From the NCBI RefSeq assembly GCF_002362315.1, contig NZ_MTZV01000005.1:109826-173825 (forward strand): a DNA stretch of 64,000 nt, given 5' to 3'. Positions 7,969 through 16,456 of the stretch are shown here, piece by piece. Under the pieces are notes generated by a model. That model saw nothing but the letters and a program-made list of their open reading frames with translations. It was not told the origin of the DNA and made no database searches. The translations under genes were made by a program, and so were the position numbers. Source of the DNA: Paraburkholderia acidicola. GTDB lineage: Bacteria > Pseudomonadota > Gammaproteobacteria > Burkholderiales > Burkholderiaceae. Numbering within the stretch: position 1 is the first letter of the stretch; each line of letters starts with the position of its first letter.

Positions 7969-9252
7969 TCAGATCGGCGAGCGCACGGCTTCCGGATCAT
8001 CGTGACGCGCGGAGTCGCCAGACAACGGCTCGATCCGTCCGACGATCACCAGATAGCTGAACGCGCCGAGAAAACAGAAACCACCCGCGACGATCAGCGG
8101 AATCGTGAACGAGCCTTTCGTCATCGCGACCATCACACCGGTGAACGTCGTGATGACGATGCCCGCGAGGTTGGACGCAAAGTTCTGGATACCGCTGATC
8201 GAAGCAACATGGCGCGGCGAAGGCGCGACATCGGCGGGCAGCGACCAGATACTGGCAGCGGCAAACGCAAGGCTGCCGTACGCGATGCCGAAGAACCCGA
8301 GCATCAGGTAGATGTTCGACGTGAACGCAGACAACGTGATCACCGACGACATCAGCATGCCGCCCACCATGCACGTCTTGCGCGAGGCGGTGAGACTCCA
8401 GCCGCGTCGATAGAGCGCATCGGAGATATAGCCGCCGAGCCAGCCGCCCGGAATCGAGATCAGCGCGGGGACCATGCCGAGCGTGCCGAGCGATTTCAGC
8501 GAGAAGCCGCGTGTCTGCACGAGATAGCTTGGAAACCACGTGATGAAGAAGTAGATGACGAAGTTCAGGCAAAAGAAGCCGATCATCATTCCCCACATCG
8601 TGCGGTGGCGGAACAGCGAGGCCCACGTCGCATCACCGGCACTGCGCACGTGCGGCTGCGGCACGACGTCTTTCTCGCCGGTCATGTCGCCGTGCGCTGG
8701 GCTGCGATAGATCGCAAACCAGCCGAGCATCCACACCGCGCCGATCAACCCGGTGATCACAAACGAAGCCTTCCATCCGAGCGTACCGATGATCAGCGCG
8801 ACGACGGGAATCGACAGCGCGGAGCCGACCCGCGACCCGCTATCGAAGATGCTGGTGGCGAGCGCGCGCTGCGCAGGCTTGAACCACTGGCTGACGAGCT
8901 TCGCACACGATGGGTAGGCGCCCGCTTCACCGATACCGAGCATCAGCCGGCAGCCGAACATCCCCATCACGCTCGAGGTCGCCGCGGTCGCGGCGGTGAA
9001 GAGCGACCACCAGCCCACCGCGAGCGGCAGCGCGATGCGCGCGCCAACCCGGTCGATGAACCAGCCGAACGGCATCTGCATCAGCGCATAGGTCCAGAAG
9101 AAGCCGCTCAGGATCAGGCCCATTTCGGCGGGGCCGATGCCGAGCGCCTTTTCGATCTGCGGTGCCGCGACAGCGAGATTCGCGCGATCGATGTAGTTCA
9201 CCGCGATCGCGAGGAAGCAGAACAGGATCACCACCCAGCGCATTTTCCTCAT
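7969..9252 (-). CDS. MFS transporter of the anion:cation symporter family (GudP/GarP-like)
   Basis: A 427-residue transporter with 12 predicted membrane helices. It opens with FCFLAIAVNYIDRANLAVA, the helix-1 signature of the phthalate/hexuronate ACS family, and carries DRVGARIALP after helix 2 and LMLGIGEAGAYPS in helix 4. A perfect ribosome binding site, GGAGGAG at 9261-9267, sits eight bases before the ATG. It heads an operon with the UxaA/GarD-type dehydratase, so uptake of a hexarate or hexonate is the likely job (inference from context). An operator-like palindrome lies about 240 bases upstream. Confidence 0.88.
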   Translation of the reverse strand: MRKMRWVVILFCFLAIAVNYIDRANLAVAAPQIEKALGIGPAEMGLILSGFFWTYALMQMPFGWFIDRVGARIALPLAVGWWSLFTAATAATSSVMGMFGCRLMLGIGEAGAYPSCAKLVSQWFKPAQRALATSIFDSGSRVGSALSIPVVALIIGTLGWKASFVITGLIGAVWMLGWFAIYRSPAHGDMTGEKDVVPQPHVRSAGDATWASLFRHRTMWGMMIGFFCLNFVIYFFITWFPSYLVQTRGFSLKSLGTLGMVPALISIPGGWLGGYISDALYRRGWSLTASRKTCMVGGMLMSSVITLSAFTSNIYLMLGFFGIAYGSLAFAAASIWSLPADVAPSPRHVASISGIQNFASNLAGIVITTFTGVMVAMTKGSFTIPLIVAGGFCFLGAFSYLVIVGRIEPLSGDSARHDDPEAVRSPI

Positions 9253-9771
9253 GACTACGTCTCCTCCAGTGGCGGCATCGATTGTATGGATCGTGCCGTC
9301 CGCTGCGATGCCAGGCAGGCGGGCGGTCTGTCCTGTGCGTTCTGCTCTGGTGGCGGAACTGCTTTGGGGTGTTGCGGTAGGACTAGCGTGCTGCGTTAAC
9401 GTCGTGACGGTCTACGTTGCGAGCGCGTCTGCAACCGGCTGCTCGTTCAGGTCGAGTATCGTTTTCACGTTGAGCGGCTCTTCTCGATGTCGATGCAGAT
9501 TTATGCATCATAGCGGATGCCGAATTCTGGGTTTCCGCGCAATAAGGCGGCCAGTGGAGGGATGATCGGGAGGGGATTTTGGCGTCGTCACGTTGGCGAC
9601 GAAAGGACCTGGAGCGGCGTGCAGGCGAAGCGTGCGATGCCATGCAGGCGTCAGCCGCCACGCAGCGTCAAATGAAGGTGTAGTACGCATGGTTGACGAC
9701 GCAACTGCGCTGCCCAGCGCAACCACGCGCCCACCCGGGCACCTGGCGCGCGCAGTCAACCCGCGAACCAG
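9253..9771. other. intergenic region upstream of the sugar-acid operon
   Basis: About 520 bases without a credible gene. The only structure I can support is the operator/-10 candidate at 9492-9512. Short frames in this stretch have Arg-rich compositions typical of chance reading. Confidence 0.5.
9492..9512 (-). promoter_or_regulatory. palindrome overlapping a -10 box, candidate operator of the sugar-acid operon
   Basis: GATGCA (9492-9497) and TGCATC (9504-9509) form a perfect 6-bp inverted repeat with a 6-base spacer. Read toward the MFS gene, TATGAT at 9512-9507 resembles a -10 box and overlaps the right arm. I could not find a good -35. No regulator gene is adjacent, so the binding protein is unknown. 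Confidence 0.4.
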
Positions 9772-10092
9772 CTACCCCGGATAAGCCTCATCAACCTTCA
9801 ACCCCGCCAGCTTGAAAATCACCCGCAAGGTTTGCGGCTTGATATCGCGCCGCGAAGCGAGCGTCGTCATCACGAAGTCGAGCACCTTCGCGTACTTGAG
9901 CAGCGTCAACGAGCTTTCGAGGTCGACGCTTCCATCGCGCATCGCCTCGGCGAGCCGCAGCATCTCGCTGGAAATGTCGCGTGCCATTTCCAGTTCGAGT
10001 TGTTGCTTCTCCGTCCATGCTGGCGTCGCCGTCAGCTTCGCAAGCAGTTCCTGAAACTTCTGCTCTGCGCTTCCGTTGGGTATCGCGTCCAT
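9772..10092 (-). CDS. conserved-looking hypothetical protein, 106 aa
   Basis: A small, soluble, mainly helical protein starting MDAIPNGSAEQKFQELLAKL. I chose the ATG at 10092 because a purine-rich GAAGAGG lies upstream and because the longer open frame adds Arg/Cys-rich sequence with no sense. There are no Cys residues, no membrane segment and no signal peptide. Amphipathic helices around 13-50 and 60-85 suggest a helical bundle. I do not recognise the family. It is transcribed away from the Methyltransf_32 gene, with 380 bases between. Confidence 0.6.
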   Translation of the reverse strand: MDAIPNGSAEQKFQELLAKLTATPAWTEKQQLELEMARDISSEMLRLAEAMRDGSVDLESSLTLLKYAKVLDFVMTTLASRRDIKPQTLRVIFKLAGLKVDEAYPG

Positions 10093-10472
10093 TGCCGCCT
10101 CTTCATCGTCTGAGCGCGCTTCCGGTTGAGATCGCGGCGCACTGCAGGTTACGTAACGTTCGAGCCCGTGTTCCGGGTCCGACCTCCCACACGCTTGACG
10201 GTCCGCACGATCGAAAGCGGTGTCCGGCAGCCTGTCCTTGTTGTTCTGCGGGCCTCGACAGGCAGGCCGGCATTCAGCATGACGGCGCGGCGTTTGCCCC
10301 GCACCGCGCCTGGCGTAATCAAGAGCAGGAAGTATTCCAGGTTGGTGCGCCTCAGTCCCGTTGCACCGGTAAAAAACTCGCTCGATCGCGCTTTCGGTAA
10401 ACTGGCAGCAACTTTTCTCTTTTTCCGTCACCTGTCGCACGTTCGCGATGCAATCGGTGGCGGTTTCAATCG
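10093..10472. other. divergent intergenic region, little structure
   Basis: About 380 bases between divergent genes. A perfect 10-bp palindrome GTTACGTAAC lies at 10148-10157. I see no clear promoter boxes and no coding frame I trust. Confidence 0.4.
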
Positions 10473-11303
10473 ATGTCCAGCAAAACGCACGAAATCCGTC
10501 CCAACCAGTCCGTCGAACTGCTGAAGGAGCTGCATATCCTGACGCGCGACGGCAAGATGAATCAGGACAGCCGTCGCAAGCTGAAGCAGGTCTATCACCT
10601 GTTCCAGTTCATCGAGCCGTTGCTGAAAGAATTGAAAGCAGCGCAGGGCGACATGACGCTCGTCGATCACGGCGCGGGCAAGTCGTATCTCGGCTTCATC
10701 CTCTACGACCTGTTCTTCAAGGAGCAGCATGACGGTTCGCACATCTACGGCATCGAGACGCGCGAAGAGCTGGTGGTGAAATCGCAGGAGCTGGCGACGC
10801 GGCTGGGCTTCGGTGGGATGTCGTTTCTGAATCTGTCGGTGGCGGACTCGATCGTGTCGGACCGCCTGCCGCCTTCAATTGATATCGTCACCGCGCTGCA
10901 CGCCTGCGACACTGCCACCGACGACGCCATCCGCTTCGCGCTGCAGAAGCAGGCGAAGTACATCGTCGTGGTGCCGTGCTGTCAGGCCGAAGTGGCGGGC
11001 GTTCTACGGCGCAACAAGGGGAAGTCGCTCGGGCAGGCGCTCGCGGAGATGTGGCGCCATCCGCTGCACACGCGCGAATTCGGCAGCCAGATCACCAACG
11101 TGCTGCGCTGCCTGCAACTGGAGGCGCACGGGTATCAGGTGAGCGTGACTGAACTGGTCGGCTGGGAACACTCGATGAAAAACGAGCTGATCATCGCCCA
11201 GTACAAGGACTTGCCGCGGCGCCGTCCGGCGGAGCGGCTCAATGAAGTGATGGATACGCTGGGTATCGCCGAGATGCGCGAGCGGTTTTTCGCGCCGGCT
11301 TGA
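10473..11303 (+). CDS. SAM-dependent methyltransferase, Methyltransf_32 (METTL25/GSTCD-like) family
   Basis: A 276-residue predicted methyltransferase. The SAM-binding motif appears as LVDHGAGKSYLGFIL (about 64-78), followed by an acidic strand end (IYGIETREELV). The diagnostic HACDTATDDAIRFAL and the VVPCCQAEV strand match the Methyltransf_32 family, whose eukaryotic members include METTL25 and the GSTCD C-terminal domain; their substrates are mostly unknown. The Cys-Cys pair after VVP is typical of this family. The gene appears monocistronic, with a DUF1415 gene converging from the right 25 bases after its stop. Confidence 0.8.
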   Translation: MSSKTHEIRPNQSVELLKELHILTRDGKMNQDSRRKLKQVYHLFQFIEPLLKELKAAQGDMTLVDHGAGKSYLGFILYDLFFKEQHDGSHIYGIETREELVVKSQELATRLGFGGMSFLNLSVADSIVSDRLPPSIDIVTALHACDTATDDAIRFALQKQAKYIVVVPCCQAEVAGVLRRNKGKSLGQALAEMWRHPLHTREFGSQITNVLRCLQLEAHGYQVSVTELVGWEHSMKNELIIAQYKDLPRRRPAERLNEVMDTLGIAEMRERFFAPA

Positions 11304-11328
11304 ACTTCGTTGTGAGGCCTGGCGCGGT

Positions 11329-11895
11329 TTAGTCCTGCGCGGGCTGGCTCATCCAGTCGAGCCAGCCTGCGTGACCCAGGCGCCGGAGCGTTTCCTGATT
11401 GCGTTCGTAGATATCGGCGGCATCGGGGAACGCATCGACCGCACGCTCGATGCTCGCCTCGCGCAGCAGATGCAGGATCGGATACGGCGCGCGGTTCGTG
11501 TAGTTCTCGATATCGTCGGCTTCGCTCCCTTCGAACTGATACCGCGGGTGAAAACTCGCGATCTGCAGTTCGCCTTCGAGGCGCAACTGCCGCAATAGCC
11601 GATCCGCGAAAAACAGGCAGTCGTTGTAGTCGGTGAAATCGGCGAGTGCGTGCGGGAGGATTAGCAGTGTTGTGTCGATTGCGGCGGGATCGGCGGCGGT
11701 GAGTGTTTGCAACTCCGCTTCGAGATCGGTCAGCACGCCTTCGAGGCTCGTGGCTTCGCTGATCGCGTAGCGGATCTGCTGCTTCACATGCACAGCCTTG
11801 GCGAACGGACACAGGTTCAGACCGATCACCGCGCGTGTGAGCCAGTGGTGGGTAGCGGCCAGCACGTCGTCGTGCGAGAGAGATGAGTCCGTCAT
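11329..11895 (-). CDS. DUF1415 family protein
   Basis: A 188-residue cytosolic protein matching the DUF1415 family: TRAVIGLNLCPFAKAVHVKQQIRY near the N-terminus, ILPHALADFTDYNDCL in the middle and SFHPRYQFEG followed by NRAPYPILHLLRE in the second half. No function is established for the family. Cys, His and Asp residues in the conserved blocks suggest a metal or catalytic site, which is only a guess. The start codon at 11895 overlaps the stop of the tetR gene by one base (TGATG), so translation is probably coupled to the regulator. Confidence 0.82.
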   Translation of the reverse strand: MTDSSLSHDDVLAATHHWLTRAVIGLNLCPFAKAVHVKQQIRYAISEATSLEGVLTDLEAELQTLTAADPAAIDTTLLILPHALADFTDYNDCLFFADRLLRQLRLEGELQIASFHPRYQFEGSEADDIENYTNRAPYPILHLLREASIERAVDAFPDAADIYERNQETLRRLGHAGWLDWMSQPAQD

Positions 11896-12542
11896 CACGG
11901 CTGCGATGTGGCCGGCGTCCCGGTGCAAGCCGAAGCGATCAACAGCGCAGCCACACGCGGCGCCGTGCGTATCGGCCCGCAACCCGGGCCGTAAGTCTGG
12001 CTCGCCGCATAGATTCCTTCGATCAACAACCCGAGCGCATCCGCAAGCGCGGCGGGGTCGTCCGCCCCGGCTTCACTTGCAAGCTCATTCAACCGCGCCA
12101 TCAGCTTCGTTTTATTGCGCAGCACGCAGAGTCGCGCCGGGTGCGACGCATCCGGGAATTCCGTCGATACGTTGACGAACGGGCAGCCGCGATAGTCATC
12201 CACCGATGCGCGTCCCGACAGATCTTCGAAGTACTGCACGAGCTGTTTTGCCGGTTCGCCAGGATGACGGGCGAGGCTCTGTTCGAAGCGCCGGAAGAAC
12301 CCTTCGTCCGATCGCTCGAGGTAAGCGACAACCAGATCGTCCTTCGACGAGAACTGCCGGTACAGGCTCATTTTGTTGACACCCGCCAGTTCGACCACCG
12401 CGTCGACACCGACGGCGCGCACGCCTTCCCGATAAAAAAGTTCGGCGGCCGCGTTCAACAGATGCTCCTGCGCCTCGGCGCCGGCCATCTGCGTACGGCT
12501 GCGGCGACCCGCTTCGGGCTTGACGGTCGTGCTCTCGGTCAT
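11895..12542 (-). CDS. TetR/AcrR family transcriptional regulator
   Basis: A 215-residue repressor-type protein. The N-terminal helix-turn-helix reads HLLNAAAELFYREGVRAVGVDAVVELAGVNKMSLYRQFSSKDDLVVAYL (about 27-75), a classic TetR DNA-binding domain. The rest is a helical ligand-binding domain with a Cys in DYRGCPFVN, as in many YcdC/AcrR-type regulators. I chose the ATG at 12542 because AAGGTGG lies seven bases upstream. It is divergent from the MFS gene at 12712, and the shared region holds overlapping promoters and a perfect palindrome, so it likely represses itself and the transporter. DUF1415 follows in the same operon. Confidence 0.9.
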   Translation of the reverse strand: MTESTTVKPEAGRRSRTQMAGAEAQEHLLNAAAELFYREGVRAVGVDAVVELAGVNKMSLYRQFSSKDDLVVAYLERSDEGFFRRFEQSLARHPGEPAKQLVQYFEDLSGRASVDDYRGCPFVNVSTEFPDASHPARLCVLRNKTKLMARLNELASEAGADDPAALADALGLLIEGIYAASQTYGPGCGPIRTAPRVAALLIASACTGTPATSQP

Positions 12543-12570
12543 GGCATTCCACCTTCGGTTCATCGATGGC

Positions 12571-12604
12571 TTGACATGTTACCGACCAGTCACTAAGATC
12601 GCAA
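12571..12604. promoter_or_regulatory. two overlapping face-to-face sigma-70 promoters (tetR and MFS)
   Basis: Rightward: TTGACA at 12571-12576 and TAAGAT at 12594-12599 with a 17-base spacer, toward the MFS gene. Leftward: TTGCGA (complement of 12599-12604) and TAACAT (complement of 12576-12581), also 17 bases apart, toward tetR. The elements interleave, so polymerase can occupy only one at a time. Confidence 0.6.
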
Positions 12605-12609
12605 CTCCA

Positions 12610-12629
12610 TTGTGACAGATCGGTCACAA
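12610..12629. promoter_or_regulatory. perfect TetR-type operator palindrome
   Basis: TTGTGAC and GTCACAA form a perfect 7-bp inverted repeat with a 6-base spacer (AGATCG). It lies just downstream of the expected start point of the rightward transcript and upstream of the leftward -35 box, where a bound TetR dimer would block the transporter and probably also affect tetR. A second looser site, ACCGACCAGTCACT, lies between the promoter boxes. Confidence 0.55.
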
Positions 12630-12711
12630 GTCCTTTACCGGATTGGTAACAATCCGGCCTCATTGAAAGCGGCGCACTGCCCATGGCGGAAGCAGGCCGA
12701 CTGGAGAACCG

Positions 12712-13995
12712 ATGAACTGGGCAGCAAGAAGGATCGGCGGGCGTTTTCATTACGGGTGGCTCACCGTGGCCGTCGTGTTTCTGGTGTTGCTGGCCGCAGC
12801 GGGTACGCGCGCCACGCCGAGCGTGATGATGCTGCCGCTCGAACATCAGTTCGGCTGGAGCCGCGCGACGATTTCACTCGCGATCTCGGTCAACATCGCG
12901 CTCTATGGCTTGATGGGGCCGTTTGCCGCCGCGGCCATGCAGCGCTTCGGCGTGCGGCCGACGGTACTGGTGGCGCTCTCGACGATGGCGGCCGGCGTCG
13001 CGCTTTCATCGCTGATGACCGCGCCGTGGCAGATGATCCTGATCTGGGGCGTGATGGTGGGCGGCGCAACGGGCGTCGCGGCGCTGTCGCTGTCGGCGAC
13101 TGTCGTGAACCGCTGGTTCACGACGCATCGCGGTCTCGTGATGGGCATCCTGACCGCCAGTTCGGCAACCGGACAACTTGTGTTCCTGCCGCTACTCGCA
13201 TCGATCGCGGAGCATCACGGCTGGCGTCAGGTGGTGTGGGTCGTCGCGGGGGCCGCGGCGGTTGTCCTGCCGCTCGTCGCGTTCCTGCTGCCTGAGCGGC
13301 CCGACAGCGTCTCACAGCGCCCGTACGGCGAAGCGCCTGGCGCGGCGGTGGCCACGCGCATCGAAACGAAGAATCCTCTGCAGATCGCATTCGGTACGCT
13401 TGCGTCGGCAAGCAAGACACGCGATTTCTGGTTGTTGTTCTTCAGTTTCTTTATCTGCGGTGCGAGCACTAACGGCTACATTGGCACCCACCTGATCGCG
13501 ATGTGCGGCGACCACGGTATGACCGAAGTGCAGGGCGCATCGCTGCTCGCCGCGATGGGCATCTTCGATCTGTTCGGTACGACGTTGTCGGGCTGGTTGT
13601 CGGATCGCTTCAACAGTCGCGTGCTGCTGTTCTGGTACTACGGGCTGCGCGGCCTGTCGCTGATGTACTTGCCGCACGCGTTCGGCATCGACTTCTACGG
13701 CCTGCCGATCTTCGCGCTGTTCTACGGGCTCGACTGGATCGCCACCGTGCCGCCGACCGTGCGTCTCGCCACCGACGTCTACGGCAAGGAAGCCGCGCCC
13801 GTCGTGTTCGGCTGGATCGTCGCGGGCCATCAACTCGGCGCGGCATTCGCGGCGCTCGGCGCGGGCATGCTGCGCGCGAGCCTTGGCACCTACACCGTCG
13901 CATCGATGATTTCGGGCGGATTGTGCCTCGTCGCATCGGTGCTGGTATTGCGCATCAACCGGAGCGACCGGCCGGTCGCGGCACAAGCCGCCTGA
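12712..13995 (+). CDS. MFS transporter, monocarboxylate/oxalate-formate-like
   Basis: A 427-residue protein with 12 predicted membrane helices. The N-terminal FHYGWLTVAVVFLVLLAAAG and the MMLPLEHQFGWSRATISLAIS segment resemble the oxalate/formate antiporter and monocarboxylate porter (OFA/MCP) groups. The loop after helix 6 is hydrophilic with ETKNPLQ; GTTLSGWLSDRFNSR repeats the MFS loop signature in the second half. GGAG seven bases before the ATG supports the start. The divergent TetR gene and the operator between them suggest substrate- or drug-induced expression; whether it imports or exports is not evident. Confidence 0.85.
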   Translation: MNWAARRIGGRFHYGWLTVAVVFLVLLAAAGTRATPSVMMLPLEHQFGWSRATISLAISVNIALYGLMGPFAAAAMQRFGVRPTVLVALSTMAAGVALSSLMTAPWQMILIWGVMVGGATGVAALSLSATVVNRWFTTHRGLVMGILTASSATGQLVFLPLLASIAEHHGWRQVVWVVAGAAAVVLPLVAFLLPERPDSVSQRPYGEAPGAAVATRIETKNPLQIAFGTLASASKTRDFWLLFFSFFICGASTNGYIGTHLIAMCGDHGMTEVQGASLLAAMGIFDLFGTTLSGWLSDRFNSRVLLFWYYGLRGLSLMYLPHAFGIDFYGLPIFALFYGLDWIATVPPTVRLATDVYGKEAAPVVFGWIVAGHQLGAAFAALGAGMLRASLGTYTVASMISGGLCLVASVLVLRINRSDRPVAAQAA

Positions 13996-14041
13996 GTGCG
14001 TTCGCACCGGCACCGACGACGTTCGTTGCGTTGAACATGCG

Positions 14042-14055
14042 TGCGCTTAAGCGCA
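14042..14055. repeat. perfect 14-bp palindrome upstream of the nitroreductase gene
   Basis: TGCGCTTAAGCGCA is fully self-complementary and lies 76 bases before the nitroreductase start. It has no T-run. It may be a binding site for a dimeric regulator or simply a chance palindrome. Confidence 0.3.
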
Positions 14056-14131
14056 TTGTGCGAAGCCCGGGTTATGCTATGTGCCCCCGGGCGTTCGCCC
14101 GTCGACATATAACCTCGACTGAGAGAAGCGC

Positions 14132-14734
14132 ATGACGACTAAACCCGCACCGACCGACGTTTCCATTCACGAACTGCTCGCTGGGCGCTGGAGCCCGCGG
14201 GCCTTTTCGAATGAGCCGGTGAGCCGCGAGCAATTGCATTCGGTTCTCGAGGCCGCGCGCTGGGCGCCGTCGTCCTTCAACGCACAGCCGTGGCGTTTCC
14301 TTGTATTCGATCGCAGCACAGACGAAGCTGCATTCAAGCGCGCCTTCGCAACGCTCGTGCCGTTCAATCAAGGCTGGAATGGATCGGTGCCGGTATTGAT
14401 CGCCGTGACCACGCAGACGCTGACGAGCAAGGGTGAAGTCAATCGTTGCGCACCCTACGATGCAGGTGCGGCCGCGATGGCGCTGGTGTTGCAGGCTCAT
14501 GCGCTCGGGCTCGCAGCGCATCAGATGGCTGGTGTCGACATCAATGCTTTCCGCAGCGCGTTTGCTATTCCCGACGATGTTGAAGTGATCGCGATGATCT
14601 CGCTTGGACACTATGGCGATGCGGCGAAACTCGACCCGGCGTTGCGTGATCGCGAGAAGGCTGGGCGTACGCGTTCGCCGCTCGGCGACATTGCATTTGC
14701 CGGCGCATGGAAGAAGCCTTTCGTGGCAGCTTGA
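14132..14734 (+). CDS. nitroreductase family protein (FMN-dependent)
   Basis: A 200-residue cytosolic flavoprotein that should reduce nitro, quinone or related compounds with NAD(P)H. The FMN phosphate-binding motif WSPRAFSNEPVSREQL (about 20-35) and the APSSFNAQPWRFLVF block (45-60) are the family's N-terminal signatures; DAGAAAMALVLQAHALGLAAHQMAG is the dimer/FMN helix and MISLGHYGD the late FMN contact. Length fits the small nitroreductase subgroup. The gene stands alone and is closed by a strong intrinsic terminator. The physiological substrate cannot be told from sequence. Confidence 0.88.
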   Translation: MTTKPAPTDVSIHELLAGRWSPRAFSNEPVSREQLHSVLEAARWAPSSFNAQPWRFLVFDRSTDEAAFKRAFATLVPFNQGWNGSVPVLIAVTTQTLTSKGEVNRCAPYDAGAAAMALVLQAHALGLAAHQMAGVDINAFRSAFAIPDDVEVIAMISLGHYGDAAKLDPALRDREKAGRTRSPLGDIAFAGAWKKPFVAA

Positions 14735-14755
14735 GTACGCGGTAGCGCAACGTAG

Positions 14756-14785
14756 AACGCGCGGCTTTTGCCGCGCGTTTTTGTT
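14756..14785 (+). terminator. intrinsic terminator of the nitroreductase gene
   Basis: A perfect 10-bp stem (14756-14765 with 14770-14779) closes a TTTT loop, and the stem runs into TTTTTGTTT. Strong by all rules. Confidence 0.9.
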
Positions 14786-14820
14786 TATGGCGCCGGTGCA
14801 GTGGCGATTGTGCAGCGGCC

Positions 14821-16299
14821 TTACTCGTTATCTGTAACCGCTGACAGCGGTGTAGCCACACTCTCCAGCGATTTCCTTTCCGCATCGACACCCCAGATCC
14901 CCGCGATTACCGCCGCAACGAGCATGAGCGCCGAGCCGAGCAGATAACCCGAGAACACTTCACTACGCTGCTGCGTGTCGATCAGCCGGCCGAACAACGC
15001 CGGCCCAGCAATGCCTCCGAGCGCGGTGCCAAACGCATAGAACACCGCGATCGCCAGCGCGCGGATTTCGAGCGGAAACGATTCGCTCACCGTCAGATAC
15101 GCCGAACTGGCCGCCGCCGAGGCAAAGAAGAAGATCGTCATCCACGCAAGCGTTTGTGTCGTCACCGTGAGCCACTGCTGTTCGAACAGATAGCCGCTCA
15201 CGGCTAGCAGAATGCCCGATAGCGCATAGGTGGTCGCGATCATCACGCGACGGCCGATCACGTCGAAGAGCCGACCGAGCACGAGCGGCCCGAGAAAGTT
15301 ACCCAGTGCGAACGGCAGCAGGTACCAGCCGATGTGGTCTCCTGGCACGTGATAGAAATCGCTGAGCACCAGCGCGTAGGTGAAGAAGATCGCGTTGTAG
15401 AAGAACGCCTGCGCGGTCATCAGCGAGAGCCCGACCAGCGAACGCTGTCGATGCCGCCTGAACAGCGTATTGAACACTTCGCTGAGCGCCGTATGTTTGC
15501 GTACGCGCAGCCGCAGACGGCTCGTGGTGGTATCGACGGTTGGCAACGTGGCGCCGGTCGCGTGAAAACGCGCTTCGATACCTTCGACGATCGTGCGGGC
15601 CTCGTCGGCTTCGCCATGCGTCAGCAGCCAGCGCGGACTTTCGGGCACCCATGCGCGCATCGGCAGGATCGCGAGAGCGAGCACCGCGCCGATCAGGAAG
15701 CACGCGCGCCAGCCCCAGTCCGCGGGCAGCAGGCCCGGATCGAGCAGCACCAGCGAGCCCGTCGCACCGAGCCCCGCACCGACCCAGAACGTGCCGTTGA
15801 TCGCGAGATCGGTCCAGCCGCGCACGCGTGCGGGCATGAACTCCTGGATCGTCGAGTTGATCGCCGTATATTCACCGCCGATACCGGCACCGGTCAGGAA
15901 GCGGAACACGATGAAGCTCGCGAGATTCCACGACAGCGCGGTAGCCGCGGTCGCGGCGAGGTAGAGGGTGAGCGTGATGAAGAAGAGCTTGCGGCGGCCG
16001 AGCCGGTCGGTGAGCCAGCCGAAACCGAGCGCACCGAGCACCGCGCCCGCGATGTAGGCACTACCCGTCAACCCGACATCCGCGTTGGAAAAATGCAGCG
16101 CCGGACTCGTTTTCAGCGCACTCGCGACGGCGCCCGCCAGCGTTACTTCAAGCCCATCCAGCAGCCAGGTGATGCCGAGCGCCGCAACGATCAGCGAGTG
16201 AAAACGACCCCACGGCAGGCGGTCGAGCCGCGCAGGCAGGTCGGTGACGACGATCGCGGGCGATGTATCGCGCGGTATGGCGGTGGACGGCCCGGTCAT
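14821..16299 (-). CDS. MFS transporter, metabolite:H+ symporter (sugar-porter/NiaP-like)
   Basis: A 492-residue transporter with 12 predicted helices. The signature block is FHSLIVAALGITWLLDGLEVTLAG followed by GWLTDRLGRRKLFF and, after helix 4, RFLTGAGIGGEYTAINSTIQEFMPARVRG. This pattern occurs in the broad sugar porter/aromatic acid and NiaP-like groups. PESPRWLL after helix 6 is the sugar-porter signature. I chose the start at 16299 because GGAGA lies nine bases upstream; the ATG at 16356 has no binding site. It is monocistronic and convergent with the nitroreductase gene. The substrate is unknown. Confidence 0.85.
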   Translation of the reverse strand: MTGPSTAIPRDTSPAIVVTDLPARLDRLPWGRFHSLIVAALGITWLLDGLEVTLAGAVASALKTSPALHFSNADVGLTGSAYIAGAVLGALGFGWLTDRLGRRKLFFITLTLYLAATAATALSWNLASFIVFRFLTGAGIGGEYTAINSTIQEFMPARVRGWTDLAINGTFWVGAGLGATGSLVLLDPGLLPADWGWRACFLIGAVLALAILPMRAWVPESPRWLLTHGEADEARTIVEGIEARFHATGATLPTVDTTTSRLRLRVRKHTALSEVFNTLFRRHRQRSLVGLSLMTAQAFFYNAIFFTYALVLSDFYHVPGDHIGWYLLPFALGNFLGPLVLGRLFDVIGRRVMIATTYALSGILLAVSGYLFEQQWLTVTTQTLAWMTIFFFASAAASSAYLTVSESFPLEIRALAIAVFYAFGTALGGIAGPALFGRLIDTQQRSEVFSGYLLGSALMLVAAVIAGIWGVDAERKSLESVATPLSAVTDNE

Positions 16300-16456
16300 T
16301 TCGGCTTGTCTCCTGGCGTCGCGTGATTGGACGGTATAACCGGCCATCATGAGCAATTTCCGTTCCGCGCGCCGGTTGCCGTGCGTGGCGCTTTCGTGAT
16401 AAAAAGCCGGTCCCCCTCTTTCTGTCAGCGCCCGCCGCGAGCGGCGACTTCCTGCG

